This document shows positions 1 to 7,362 of a stretch of DNA of 64,000 nucleotides, piece after piece (the stretch's first letter is position 1; the number at the start of each line of letters is the position of its first letter). The stretch is from contig NZ_CP034550.1 of assembly GCF_009498035.1 (NCBI RefSeq), positions 2,542,001 to 2,606,000 on the forward strand. Direction: 5' to 3'. Source of the DNA: Saccharothrix syringae. GTDB lineage: Bacteria > Actinomycetota > Actinomycetes > Mycobacteriales > Pseudonocardiaceae. The translations under genes and the position numbers were made by a program. Below the pieces are notes generated by a model that was not told the origin of the DNA, did no database searches, and saw nothing but the letters and a program-made list of their open reading frames with translations.

Positions 1-1
1 C

Positions 2-550
2 AGCACGGCCAAGCTGGGGCTGGACCGTTTGGACCTGTACCTCATCCACTGGCCGGCGCCCGGGCAGGACCGCTACGTCGACAGCTGGCGCGCGCTGGGC
101 AAGCTCTACGCCGACGGCCGGGTGCGCGCCATCGGCGTGTCCAACTTCCACCCGGAGCACCTGGAGCGCGTGGTCGAGGCGACCGGCGAGGTGCCGGCGT
201 TGAACCAGGTGGAGCTGCACCCGTGGCTCCAGCAGGAGGAGCTGCGCGAGTACAACCGGAAGCACGGCATCGCCACCGAGGCGTGGAGCCCGCTGGCCCG
301 GGGCGGCGAGCTGCTGGCCGACCCCGTGGTCACGTCCATCGCGGACAAGCACGGCCGCACGCCCGCGCAGGTCGTGCTGCGCTGGCACGTGCAGCTGGGC
401 AACGTGGTCATCCCCAAGTCGGTGACGCCCGCCCGCATCGCGGAGAACCTGGACGTGTTCGGCTTCGAGCTCGACGACGAGGACATGGGCCGCATCGCGG
501 GCCTGGACCGCGGCGTGCGCACCGGCCCGGACCCCGACCGGTTCGGCTGA
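2..550 (+). CDS. Aldo/keto reductase, C-terminal part (5' end outside window)
   Basis: This is the C-terminal 182 residues of an NAD(P)H-dependent aldo/keto reductase; the reading frame is already open at base 2, so the start lies upstream of the window. The family reduces aldehydes and ketones in the cytosol with a (beta/alpha)8 barrel. Visible signatures are LIHWP, which carries the catalytic histidine, GVSNF, and the cofactor-binding stretch VIPKSVTPARIAENLDVF near the end. The N-terminal Asp, Tyr and Lys of the catalytic tetrad are off the window. It converges on the next gene with a 3-base gap. Substrate cannot be predicted. Confidence 0.93.
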   Translation, partial: STAKLGLDRLDLYLIHWPAPGQDRYVDSWRALGKLYADGRVRAIGVSNFHPEHLERVVEATGEVPALNQVELHPWLQQEELREYNRKHGIATEAWSPLARGGELLADPVVTSIADKHGRTPAQVVLRWHVQLGNVVIPKSVTPARIAENLDVFGFELDDEDMGRIAGLDRGVRTGPDPDRFG

Positions 551-553
551 TCC

Positions 554-1072
554 TCAGCCCCGTCCCACGTCGACCGGGCCGCCCGAGCGCCAGTACTCGC
601 CGCCGGCCCGGTCGAGCAGCCCCTCGTCGACCAGGTACCGGCGCACGGTCACGTGGTCGACCTCGCCGCCGTCGCACCACTTCCCGAGCACGGCCACCAC
701 CTCGCGCTCCGGGTAGCGCCTGCCGGGTTCGAACGAGGCGCACACCCGCTCCAGCACGGCCCGCCTGCGCCCGCGCTGCGCGGGCAACCGGACGAGCCGT
801 CCGTCCCGCACGAACGGGTCCTCGCGCACCCGGTCCGCCGCGCCGAGCCGGGCGGCCTGCCCGAACAGCTCCTCGCGCACGCGCCACCCCGGCCCGTCGG
901 CGTCCACCAGACCGGCCGCACGCAGCCTGCGCAGCGCGTTTTCCACACGCCGGGTGTCCAACCGGGTCGTGTCAACGACGTCCGCGGCGGTGCGGGCACC
1001 CAGCACGAGGGCCGCCACCACGCGCAACCGCTCCGGTTCCGCCAGCAGCCCGACGAGAGATTCAGGGGTCAC
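554..1072 (-). CDS. Winged-helix DUF2087 domain protein
   Basis: A 172-aa cytoplasmic protein starting at a GTG. The first ~65 residues read as an ArsR-like winged helix (LVGLLAEPERLRVVAALVLG, then ALRRLRAAGLV), and the C-terminal half carries the DUF2087 pattern: R-x-YPEREV followed by DHVTVRRYLVDEGLL and a conserved YWR near the end. Such proteins are presumed DNA-binding regulators of unknown target. It is divergent from the cyclase-like gene, and an imperfect inverted repeat CGTATT/AATACG (1109-1114/1128-1133) lies in the shared upstream gap and could be its operator. Family assignment is fairly firm; function is inference. Confidence 0.82.
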   Translation of the reverse strand: MTPESLVGLLAEPERLRVVAALVLGARTAADVVDTTRLDTRRVENALRRLRAAGLVDADGPGWRVREELFGQAARLGAADRVREDPFVRDGRLVRLPAQRGRRRAVLERVCASFEPGRRYPEREVVAVLGKWCDGGEVDHVTVRRYLVDEGLLDRAGGEYWRSGGPVDVGRG

Positions 1073-1108
1073 GTCGTGAGCTAACCGGAACCAGGCTGCT
1101 CGTGCACC

Positions 1109-1133
1109 CGTATTGAGGGCGGACCTTAATACG
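1109..1133. promoter_or_regulatory. Inverted repeat in divergent promoter gap
   Basis: CGTATT and AATACG flank 13 bases in the 62-base gap between the winged-helix gene and the cyclase-like gene, extendable by one further pair and a wobble. Position and symmetry suit a regulator-binding site, possibly for the adjacent winged-helix protein. There is no direct evidence of binding. Confidence 0.3.
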
Positions 1134-1134
1134 C

Positions 1135-1932
1135 GTGCGCACTGATCACCTCTTCCCCCTGGCCTCGGTGGAGCCCGTCTTCGGCATGCCCACCGAGCAC
1201 GCCCGCAAGTTCCAGCAGGTGGCCGCCGAGCAGGACCTGGTCATCGACGTGCGGGCCACCAACCCGCACGCGGTGGCCTGGCTGCGCGCGGGCGCCCTGC
1301 CCAAACCGGAGGCCGTCAAGGCCAAGACCATCAACGACCTCGACGTCCGGCTCGGCGCGCCGGCCGGGCAGCGCGGCCTGGTCGGCTACTTCCCGCCGGC
1401 CTTACCGCGGTACGACCTCAGCGACCGCCTGCTGCGGCGCTACGACCAGCGGCGGATCGAGTTCGACGCGCTGCGCGAGAAGATGGCCGCGTTCGAGCGG
1501 CGCGACGAGTACGTGGTCCGGGAAGGGGTCGTGCACGGCTACGACCACCGGGGCGCGCTGCGCCCGCTGACCGGCGACCACGACGTGTTCGACATCCACG
1601 CCTCCGGCGGGCGGCCGCTGAGCGAGCGCCGCTACGACCACGCGGTGGCGACCATGATGTCGATGCGGATGGGCGTCACGCACGGGGCCCACATGTACTG
1701 GCGGCCGACCACCAAGTCCGACCTGGCGATGTTCGAGTCGATCGCCCGCAGCCCCGACCCCAAGCTGCGCTTCCACCCCGACGGCACGCTGACCGCGGGC
1801 GACTACCGCCGCTTGAACGCCGGGATGAGGACGATCACCAGGCCCGCCACGGCCGCCCGGCCGTACGCCAGGGTCTCCAGGGTCGGCAGGCCGAGGGGAC
1901 CGGTGTCCTCCGCGTCGGTGATGAACAGCTGA
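1135..1932 (+). CDS. Truncated edema factor/ExoY-like nucleotidyl cyclase domain protein
   Basis: 265 codons from a GTG with no obvious ribosome site. Residues 16-222 resemble the catalytic core of the anthrax edema factor/CyaA/ExoY class II cyclases by eye: GMPTEHARKFQQVA (edema factor has GLVPEHADAFKKIA), then RATNPHAVAWLRAG, K57 and K64 spaced seven apart like the two catalytic lysines, GLVGYFPP (compare VAGYIP), PLTGDHDVF with D148/D150 matching the metal-binding aspartates, VTHG with H183 matching the catalytic histidine, and PDGTLT. Edema-factor H351 and N583 are not conserved. Homology stops near residue 222, exactly where the convergent membrane gene ends; the last 43 residues are Arg/Pro-rich and antisense to that gene. 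No signal peptide or toxin-delivery domain. Probably a relic of a polymorphic-toxin tip or a truncated enzyme. Confidence 0.62.
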   Translation: MRTDHLFPLASVEPVFGMPTEHARKFQQVAAEQDLVIDVRATNPHAVAWLRAGALPKPEAVKAKTINDLDVRLGAPAGQRGLVGYFPPALPRYDLSDRLLRRYDQRRIEFDALREKMAAFERRDEYVVREGVVHGYDHRGALRPLTGDHDVFDIHASGGRPLSERRYDHAVATMMSMRMGVTHGAHMYWRPTTKSDLAMFESIARSPDPKLRFHPDGTLTAGDYRRLNAGMRTITRPATAARPYARVSRVGRPRGPVSSASVMNS

Positions 1933-2207
1933 CCGTAGAGCAGGAGGAGGGCGACGCCGTAGCAGCGGGCGTGGTGGTGTCGCCAGGCGAGCACGAGGCC
2001 GGCCGCGCCGGTCGCCAGGTAGAGGGTGTGGTTCGTGCCCTCGCCCGTGGGCAGGAAGGGGATGCACGACGCGACGATCTGGAGCACGCCGACCACGAGC
2101 GCGAGCAGCTGTGCCCGGCTGAACCGCCGGGTGTCGGCCGCGTCCCTGTCGCGCACGAGAGCTGTGTTCCGCATGGCCGGGGGATTACCCGGCGCCACCG
2201 AGGTCAT
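1803..2207 (-). CDS. Small multi-pass membrane protein, DUF4383-like
   Basis: 134 aa if started at the ATG at 2207; a second ATG at 2174 would give 123 aa, and neither has a clear Shine-Dalgarno. Three or four hydrophobic helices are visible: LLALVVGVLQIVASCIPFL, TLYLATGAAGLVLAW, YGVALLLLYGQLFI and AAVAGLVIVLIPAF. The TLYLATGAAGLVLA pattern with a following small helix recalls the DUF4383 membrane family, but the protein is shorter, so I treat the family as tentative. Its last 130 bases overlap the non-homologous tail of the convergent cyclase-like frame, which suggests the junction between them is a rearrangement. Function unknown. Confidence 0.6.
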   Translation of the reverse strand: MTSVAPGNPPAMRNTALVRDRDAADTRRFSRAQLLALVVGVLQIVASCIPFLPTGEGTNHTLYLATGAAGLVLAWRHHHARCYGVALLLLYGQLFITDAEDTGPLGLPTLETLAYGRAAVAGLVIVLIPAFKRR

Positions 2208-2544
2208 CCGTGGTCCGGACGCCGTCACGCCATGGTGGCGTTCGGCGCAACACGATGGGGTGAGAGGAGGTGGGGGTTGAGTGACCGGGGCCTGGCGGGT
2301 CGGGGCCGGGAGCCGGTGGGGTGACGACGCGTGAGTGCCGAGGTGGACGGCCGACGCCCGCGGCGCCGGCCGGCGAGGGGTGCCGTGCCGCCGGCACCTG
2401 CCCACCGCCGCCGCAGCCCGCCGCTACAGGACCGCCGCCGTCGCGCCGCCATCGCGCCGCCGCCGACCGCCGCCACCATCCGCCGCCGTGCGGCTTGACC
2501 GCCGCTGCCGCCGCCCAGCCTGCCGCCGCCCGGCCCGCGAACCC
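2208..2544. other. Gene-free, C-rich low-complexity spacer
   Basis: 337 bases between two minus-strand genes. The plus strand is dominated by ccgccg-type stretches (2400-2540). Open frames here have no homology-like features and no ribosome sites. I see no gene, hairpin terminator or operator that I can support. Confidence 0.5.
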
Positions 2545-3765
2545 CTACCCCAGCAACCGCCCGACCTCGTCCCCGGCGCTCCCGGCCGCCTCGCCAGGTT
2601 CCCGCCTCCCGCCCAGCACGTCGGCCACCGCCCCGCCGATCACCGCCGAGATCTCCGCGTACTTCGCCCCGTAGGCCGTGCGGCTGCGGGCGGTGCCCAG
2701 CTGACCGGTGAACCCGCCCAGGTTCGGGTCCCACTGCCAGGCCAGGTCGTCGACCGTGTCGGAGCGGTTGGGCAGCGCGCCCAGCCCACCGCCGAACTCG
2801 GTGGCGTTGTCCCGCGTCTCGGCCAGCCACGTCAGCAACGCCCACGCCTGGTCCACGTGCCTGCTGCTCCCGCCGACCACCCAGGTCTCCCCGCCCAGCA
2901 CCGTCGCCGCACCGGCCTCGCCACCGGGCAGCGGCGCGGCCGACCAGTCCAGCCCGGCCTGGTTGAGGGTCGGGATCGCGCCGGTGTCCGCGAGCGCCAT
3001 GGCGCACCGCCCCTCGGCGAACCGCGCCGCCACGTCCGCCCCGGTCCACCCCAGGACGTCGGCGGGCGCGCTGCGGTCGGTGTTGACCAGGTCGTCGAGG
3101 TAGGCGAGGGCGTCGGCCCCGCCGGTGGCGAGGTCCGCGAGGTCACCGCCCGCCTGCCACAACAACGGGAGGAACGTCGCGGTCGCCTCCTCGCCCGAGG
3201 CGGGGAAGCACAGCCCCGCCCGCTCGCCGGTGGTCAGCGCCCGCGCCGTGGCGCGCAACCCCTCCCACGTGGTCGGCGGCCCGGCCTGCCCGGCCCGCTC
3301 GAACACCTCCCGGTCGTAGACCAGCGCGGTCGTGGTGCTGCGCAGCGGCACGCCGCGGAACCGGCCGTCGTGGGTGGCGCTCTCGCGCACCGGGCCCAGG
3401 AACCGGTCGGTCAGCGGCCACCCGGCGAACCGGTCGGTCAGGTCGGCCAGCACGCCCCGGTCGGCGAGCCGGGGCAGGTCCGCCGCGTCGACCGCGGCGA
3501 TGTCGGGGAACGCGCCGGAGGCGGTCGCCTCGGCGAGGGAGGTCCGGAAATCGTCGCGGGACAGGGCCCGGCGCTCGACGCGCACCTCCGGGTGCTCCTG
3601 CTGGTAGCGCGCCAGCAGGCCGGTCACGGCCTGGTCGGCCATGGGGGAGTGGTCGAAGTGGTCCCACCAGGTGAGGGTCACCTGTTCGGGCGCGTCGGGT
3701 TGCTCCTGGGTGCAGGCCGTCGTGGCCAGCAGGACCGCCGCCGCGAGCAGTGCTCGTACACGCAT
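2545..3765 (-). CDS. ABC transporter sugar-binding lipoprotein, orphan
   Basis: A 406-aa extracellular solute-binding protein of the carbohydrate (family 1, MalE/UgpB-like) group. The N-terminus is a lipoprotein signal, MRVRALLAAAVLLATTAC, so the mature protein would be tethered by the lipidated Cys18. Family-typical elements are VTLTWWDHFDHS, PDIAAVDAADLPRLA and FPASGEEA. An ATG start is preceded by a purine-rich site. Unlike the other two binding-protein genes in this window, no permease or ATPase gene flanks it, so it either serves permeases encoded elsewhere or has another ligand-sensing role. A short palindrome (3803-3812) lies in its upstream region. Confidence 0.88.
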   Translation of the reverse strand: MRVRALLAAAVLLATTACTQEQPDAPEQVTLTWWDHFDHSPMADQAVTGLLARYQQEHPEVRVERRALSRDDFRTSLAEATASGAFPDIAAVDAADLPRLADRGVLADLTDRFAGWPLTDRFLGPVRESATHDGRFRGVPLRSTTTALVYDREVFERAGQAGPPTTWEGLRATARALTTGERAGLCFPASGEEATATFLPLLWQAGGDLADLATGGADALAYLDDLVNTDRSAPADVLGWTGADVAARFAEGRCAMALADTGAIPTLNQAGLDWSAAPLPGGEAGAATVLGGETWVVGGSSRHVDQAWALLTWLAETRDNATEFGGGLGALPNRSDTVDDLAWQWDPNLGGFTGQLGTARSRTAYGAKYAEISAVIGGAVADVLGGRREPGEAAGSAGDEVGRLLG

Positions 3766-3802
3766 TCCGCTCCACCCTTCGGGGTAGGCGCCCTGGTCTA
3801 CG

Positions 3803-3812
3803 GACTGCAGTC
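3803..3812. promoter_or_regulatory. Short palindrome upstream of orphan binding-protein gene
   Basis: GACTGCAGTC is a perfect 10-base palindrome 38 bases upstream of the binding-protein start codon. Sugar-uptake genes are commonly controlled by LacI or GntR-type repressors at such sites, but ten bases is short and a chance occurrence is possible. Confidence 0.25.
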
Positions 3813-3852
3813 GTCCTACTCCGCTGCGTGAGGCGGTGTCAAGATCGGTGGT

Positions 3853-4020
3853 TCAGACCTTTGTTCGCTTGCGGCCGCGGCCGGCGCGCTCGGCCCGGCC
3901 CGGCGGCGAGGCACCGGGCTCCGCCTCCGCCGCGGGCGGGGCGGGCGCGCCGGTCTCGCCGGGCTCGGCGTCGGCGAGGTAGGTGGCGGCCAACTCGTCG
4001 TAGATCGGTGTTGAGCTCAT
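3853..4020 (-). CDS. Conserved-looking 55-aa protein beginning MSSTPIYDEL
   Basis: A small ATG-started frame of 56 codons. The N-terminus MSSTPIYDELAATYLADAEP is followed by a Pro/Ala/Glu-rich stretch and a strongly basic end, GRGRKRTKV. I recognise the PIYDEL-type opening as recurring at the start of short uncharacterised actinobacterial proteins, but no function is known to me. Third codon positions are almost all G or C, supporting coding. It is divergent from the 6C RNA that starts about 240 bases away. The basic tail would suit nucleic-acid binding; that is inference. Confidence 0.6.
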   Translation of the reverse strand: MSSTPIYDELAATYLADAEPGETGAPAPPAAEAEPGASPPGRAERAGRGRKRTKV

Positions 4021-4201
4021 CCTCGGGATACTGTCCGGCCACCGGTCCCGGCGCTGCCCCTCTCACTCCTGTGAGTGACATTTTTGGCCGCAATCGACCG
4101 CACATCTGCGGAGAACGCTCTCCCGACCTGTGTGGACGGTCGGAACGCCCCGATCCGCGGGGCGGAACGGTGACCCCTTCGGTGGACCGCCGGCCCGGGT
4201 G

Positions 4202-4217
4202 CCGAAAAATTTTTCGG
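4202..4217. promoter_or_regulatory. AT-rich 16-base perfect palindrome
   Basis: CCGAAAAATTTTTCGG is a perfect palindrome, conspicuous in such GC-rich DNA, 43-58 bases before the first stem of the 6C RNA and between it and the divergent 55-aa gene. It could be a regulator site controlling either gene or an upstream promoter element. A -10-like TACCTT lies at 4247-4252. Confidence 0.45.
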
Positions 4218-4259
4218 GTGCTCGGTTTGGCCGGCCGTAACGGGGGTACCTTCGTCCAC

Positions 4260-4351
4260 GATGAGGGCGTAGGCGGCCACCGCCCCCCAAGGCCGCCTGG
4301 CAGTCCCGGCCGGACCCACCTCCCCCCAAGGGTCCGGCCGGGCGCCTCATC
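4260..4351 (+). ncRNA. 6C: 6C RNA: twin hairpins with C6 loops
   Basis: Two tandem stem-loops have almost identical C-rich loops. Stem 1 pairs 4271-4278 with 4291-4298 (8 bp) around loop accgccccccaa; stem 2 pairs 4305-4317 with 4330-4342 (13 bp, perfect) around loop acctccccccaa. GATGAGG (4260-4266) pairs with CCTCATC (4345-4351) to close the structure, with a bulged G and two further pairs. This is the defining architecture of the actinobacterial 6C motif, whose mycobacterial member (B11) uses the exposed C-runs to bind G-rich leader regions of target mRNAs. Strand is set by the C-runs. Neighbours here are a 55-aa gene and a DUF2945 gene rather than the chromosome-partition/pilus genes noted elsewhere for this RNA. 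Confidence 0.85.
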
Positions 4352-4607
4352 CCCTCGTCGGGTCGTGGCCCCGGTTCACCAGCGAGCGCCACGCGGTGTG
4401 CCCGACGTCCCCGAGGTCGTCCTGCCCGGTGCGCGGCAGGGGCACGATGCGGTGTCCCGAAGCGTGCCCGGTCGACTCGCCGCCACCGCCGGGGTCGCCC
4501 ACCTCGCGGATGCCGCGCCTCTCGTCGTCCACATCGGCCTCCGTGTCCGGCTCCCGTTCCGGGGTACCCCCCGGAACGGGCGGAAGACTCGACGGGAGAG
4601 AAGTCAT
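4347..4607 (-). CDS. Hypothetical 86-aa acidic protein (tentative)
   Basis: An ATG-started frame of 87 codons (MTSLPSSLPPVPGG at the N-terminus) whose third positions are over 90% G/C from about codon 16 to the end, as expected of real coding DNA here. The product is acidic in the middle (EREPDTEADVDDERRG) and ends HTAWRSLVNRGHDPTRG. No family recognised. Its start overlaps the start codon of the divergent DUF2945 gene by two bases and its stop lies in the 3' closing stem of the 6C RNA, so both genes and the RNA crowd the same DNA. It may be a real small gene or a compositional shadow. Confidence 0.4.
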   Translation of the reverse strand: MTSLPSSLPPVPGGTPEREPDTEADVDDERRGIREVGDPGGGGESTGHASGHRIVPLPRTGQDDLGDVGHTAWRSLVNRGHDPTRG

Positions 4608-4821
4608 GGCCGAACAGTTCCGCAAGGGGCAGGAGGTCGAGTGGTCCAGCCACGGCTCGACCACCCGCGGCGAGGTGCAGGAGAAGATCACCTCCGACAC
4701 GGAGGCGGCGGGCCGGAAGGTGAGGGCGTCCGAGGACGACCCGCAGTACCGGGTGCGCAGCGACAAGAGCGGCCGGGATGCCGTGCACAAGCCCTCCGCG
4801 CTGCGCCCGCACGACGACTGA
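4606..4821 (+). CDS. DUF2945 (hypervirulence-associated Tudor-like) small protein
   Basis: 71 aa from an ATG preceded by GGGAGAG. The opening FRKGQEVEWSSHGSTTRGEV and the later DDPQYRVRSDKSGRDAVHKP are the DUF2945 pattern: a small beta-barrel of Tudor-like fold where K-G-D/Q-x-V-x-W is followed by G-x-V-x-x-K-I and a C-terminal A-x-H-K-P-x-x-L. Proteins of this family are widespread in bacteria and fungi and usually annotated from the fungal hypervirulence name; biochemical function is unsettled. It would act in the cytoplasm. A long hairpin follows the stop codon. Confidence 0.86.
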   Translation: MAEQFRKGQEVEWSSHGSTTRGEVQEKITSDTEAAGRKVRASEDDPQYRVRSDKSGRDAVHKPSALRPHDD

Positions 4822-4888
4822 GCGCGCCGGCACGGGGCGCGACCGCGCCCGGTCCGCGCCAGGCGCGACGACCGGGCCCGGCTCGCAC

Positions 4889-4926
4889 GACGAGGGCCCG
4901 CGACCGAGCGGTCGCGGGCCCTCGTC
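4889..4926. terminator. Hairpin terminator after DUF2945 gene
   Basis: A near-perfect inverted repeat, 4889-4906 pairing with 4909-4926 (core CGAGGGCCCGCGACCG), lies 68 bases after the stop codon and between convergent genes, so it could serve both strands. No U-tract follows, as is common in high-GC actinomycetes. Confidence 0.7.
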
Positions 4927-5010
4927 ACGTCGGCGCCAGGCCGGTCGGCGCGGGCCCCTAGCGGTACCCAGGCCGAGCGGCCGCGGGCCCGGGACCCGCG
5001 ACCCCCGACC

Positions 5011-7362
5011 TCACCCCTGGTTCCCGGGCGGCGTCCGGCGCACCGGCGCGCGGTTGTGGGGCTGCCGCACCTCGGGCGGCTGCGGCGGGTCCGGGATGGA
5101 CAGCGCCACCGGCTCGCCCGGCTTCACGGTGAACCGCTCGCCGTGGTGGGAGGCGTCCAGCCCGTCCCCGGAGAGCACCCGGTAGGTCGCCTGGTCCGGG
5201 GCGACCTCCACGGCGAGCCGGGTGCCGCGGTAGGTCAGCCGGAACGAGAAGCCCTGCAGCCCCGGTGGCAGCCGGGGCGCGAAGGCCAGCTCGCCGCTGT
5301 GGTCGCGCATCCCGCCGAACCCGGCCACCAGCCCCGTCCACGCGCCCGCCAGCGACGCCATGTGCAGTCCGTTGTGGACGTTGCGGTGCAGGTCGTGCAG
5401 GTCGGTGAACGCCGCCTCGGACAGGTAGTCGTAGGCCAGCTGCAACGCGCCCACCTCGGCCGCCAGCACCGCCTGCGTGCCCGCCGACAGCGACGAGTCG
5501 CGGACCGTGCGGGCCTCGTAGTAGGCGAAGTTGCGGGCCTTCTGCTCCGGCGTGAACGCGTCGCCCCGCACGTGCATCGCCAGCACCAGGTCGGCCTGCT
5601 TGACCACCTGCTTGCGGTACAGGTCGAAGTACGGGTAGTTCAGCATCAGCGGGTACTCGTCGGGGTCGACGCGCTCGAAGTCCCACGCCGCGTGCGAGGT
5701 GAACCCCTCGGCCTGCTCGTGCACGCCCAGCAGGTCGTCGAACGGCACCAGCATCCCGTCCGCGGCCCTGCGCCAGCCCTCCACCTCCGCCGGCGTCACC
5801 TCCAGCCGCTCGGCCACCGCCGGGTGGCGCTCGACCGCCTCGGCCGCGTTGCGCAGGTTCTCCTGCGCGAGCAGGTTGGTGTAGACGTTGTTGTCCATCA
5901 CCGCCGAGTACTCGTCGGGCCCGGTGACGCCGTCGATGCGGAACCCGCCGTGCTGGTCGTGGTGCCCCAGCGACGCCCACAGCCGCGCGGTCTCGACCAG
6001 GATCTCCGCGCCGTGCTCCCGCTCGAACGCCAGGTCCCCGGTGACGCTGACGTACCGCGCCACCGCGTGCGCCACGTCGCCGGAGACGTGGAACGCCGCC
6101 GTGCCCGCGGGCCAGTAGGCCGAGCACTCGGCGCCGTTGATCGACCGCCACGGGAACGCCGCACCGGCCTGCCCGAGCACCGCCGCCCGCTCCCGCGCCT
6201 TGTCCAGCGTCGAGTGCCGCCACCGCAGCGCGTCCCGCGCCGCCTCCGGCACGGTGCAGGCCAGCACGGGCAGCACGAACATCTCGGTGTCCCAGAACGC
6301 GTGCCCGTCGTAGCCGGGCCCGGTCAGGCCCTTGCCCGGGATGGCCCGCGTCTCGCCGCGCACCGCCGCCTGCATGATGTGGAACAGCGCGAACCGCACC
6401 GCCTGCTGCAGCTCGTCGTCGCCGCGCACCTCGACGTCGGCGGCCTCCCAGAACTCGTCCAGGAACCGCCGCTGCTCGGCCAGCAGCCCGTCCCAGCCGG
6501 TCTGCCTGGCACCCGCCAGCGCCGCCTCCACCTGGGCGCGCAGCGCGGGCACCGACCGCTGCGCCGACCAGCCGTACCCCAGGTACTTCACCAGGCGCAG
6601 CCGCCCGCCCGCGGGCACGTCCACGGCCGCGGTGAACCGCGCCAGGTCGCCCTCGGCGCGGATCTCGGTGCGCACGCCGTCGTCGGTCTCCAGCTCGTGG
6701 TCCATCGCGGCGGCCATCCGCAGCTCCGAGTTGCGCGCGTGGTGCGCCAGGATCGCCCGGTAGCCGGTGGCGTGCGCGAAGTCCGCCACCAGCGGGTCCT
6801 CCAGCGCGGCGGCCACGCGCGGGTCGTCGCTGTCGTTCTCCACCGGCTCGTTGGCCAGCAGGTCCGACTGCACGACCAGCTGCACGTCCTCCTCGGGCTC
6901 CACCTCGTACAGGATCGCGGCGACCGCGCGCTGCGTCAGCGACACCAGCCGCTCGGTGCGCACGGTGACCCGGCGGCCCGTCGGCGACTCCCACACCGTG
7001 CGGCGGCGCAGCGTGCCGGTGCGGAAGTCCAGCTCGCGGGCGTGCTCGTGGGCCTTGCCGTAGCGCATGTCCAGCGGCTCGTCCTCCACCAGCAGCCGGA
7101 TGACCTTGCCGTCGGTGACGTTGACGACCGTCTGCCCGTCCTCGGGGTAGCCGTAGCCGGACTCGCCGTACGGCAGCGCGTGCGCCTCGTAGAAGCCGTT
7201 GAGGTAGGTGCCGGGCAGCCCGCGCGGCTCGCCCTCGTCCAGGGTGCCGCGCAGGCCGATGTGCCCGTTGGACAGCGCGAACACCGACTCGGTCCGGCGC
7301 AGCTGCTCGACGTCCAACCCGTTCCAGCGCAGCAGCCAGGGGTTGACCTCCCACCCGCTCAC
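5011..7362 (-). CDS. GH65 glycoside phosphorylase (maltose/trehalose/kojibiose type)
   Basis: A 783-aa cytoplasmic glycoside hydrolase family 65 protein. The family cleaves alpha-glucobioses with inorganic phosphate to give beta-glucose 1-phosphate plus glucose. Visible are the N-terminal beta-sandwich opening (NPWLLRWNGLD, SNGHIGLRG), the (alpha/alpha)6 barrel motif FWDTEMFVLPVLACT, and TGPDEYSAVMDNNVYTN with Glu484 as the general acid. The GTG start overlaps the stop of the upstream beta-phosphoglucomutase gene by four bases (GTGA), so the two are translationally coupled and form a complete route from disaccharide to glucose 6-phosphate. Motifs do not separate maltose, trehalose, kojibiose or nigerose phosphorylases. 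Confidence 0.92.
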   Translation of the reverse strand: MSGWEVNPWLLRWNGLDVEQLRRTESVFALSNGHIGLRGTLDEGEPRGLPGTYLNGFYEAHALPYGESGYGYPEDGQTVVNVTDGKVIRLLVEDEPLDMRYGKAHEHARELDFRTGTLRRRTVWESPTGRRVTVRTERLVSLTQRAVAAILYEVEPEEDVQLVVQSDLLANEPVENDSDDPRVAAALEDPLVADFAHATGYRAILAHHARNSELRMAAAMDHELETDDGVRTEIRAEGDLARFTAAVDVPAGGRLRLVKYLGYGWSAQRSVPALRAQVEAALAGARQTGWDGLLAEQRRFLDEFWEAADVEVRGDDELQQAVRFALFHIMQAAVRGETRAIPGKGLTGPGYDGHAFWDTEMFVLPVLACTVPEAARDALRWRHSTLDKARERAAVLGQAGAAFPWRSINGAECSAYWPAGTAAFHVSGDVAHAVARYVSVTGDLAFEREHGAEILVETARLWASLGHHDQHGGFRIDGVTGPDEYSAVMDNNVYTNLLAQENLRNAAEAVERHPAVAERLEVTPAEVEGWRRAADGMLVPFDDLLGVHEQAEGFTSHAAWDFERVDPDEYPLMLNYPYFDLYRKQVVKQADLVLAMHVRGDAFTPEQKARNFAYYEARTVRDSSLSAGTQAVLAAEVGALQLAYDYLSEAAFTDLHDLHRNVHNGLHMASLAGAWTGLVAGFGGMRDHSGELAFAPRLPPGLQGFSFRLTYRGTRLAVEVAPDQATYRVLSGDGLDASHHGERFTVKPGEPVALSIPDPPQPPEVRQPHNRAPVRRTPPGNQG

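Noticed and set aside
1801..1932. C-terminal 43 residues of the cyclase-like frame as a functional domain
   Set aside because: They are Arg/Pro/Ala-rich, antisense to the convergent membrane-protein gene and lack resemblance to any cyclase segment.
3839..4105. An 88-codon minus-strand frame overlapping the 55-aa gene
   Set aside because: Arg-rich and out of frame with the PIYDEL gene, whose start and codon usage are better; treated as shadow.
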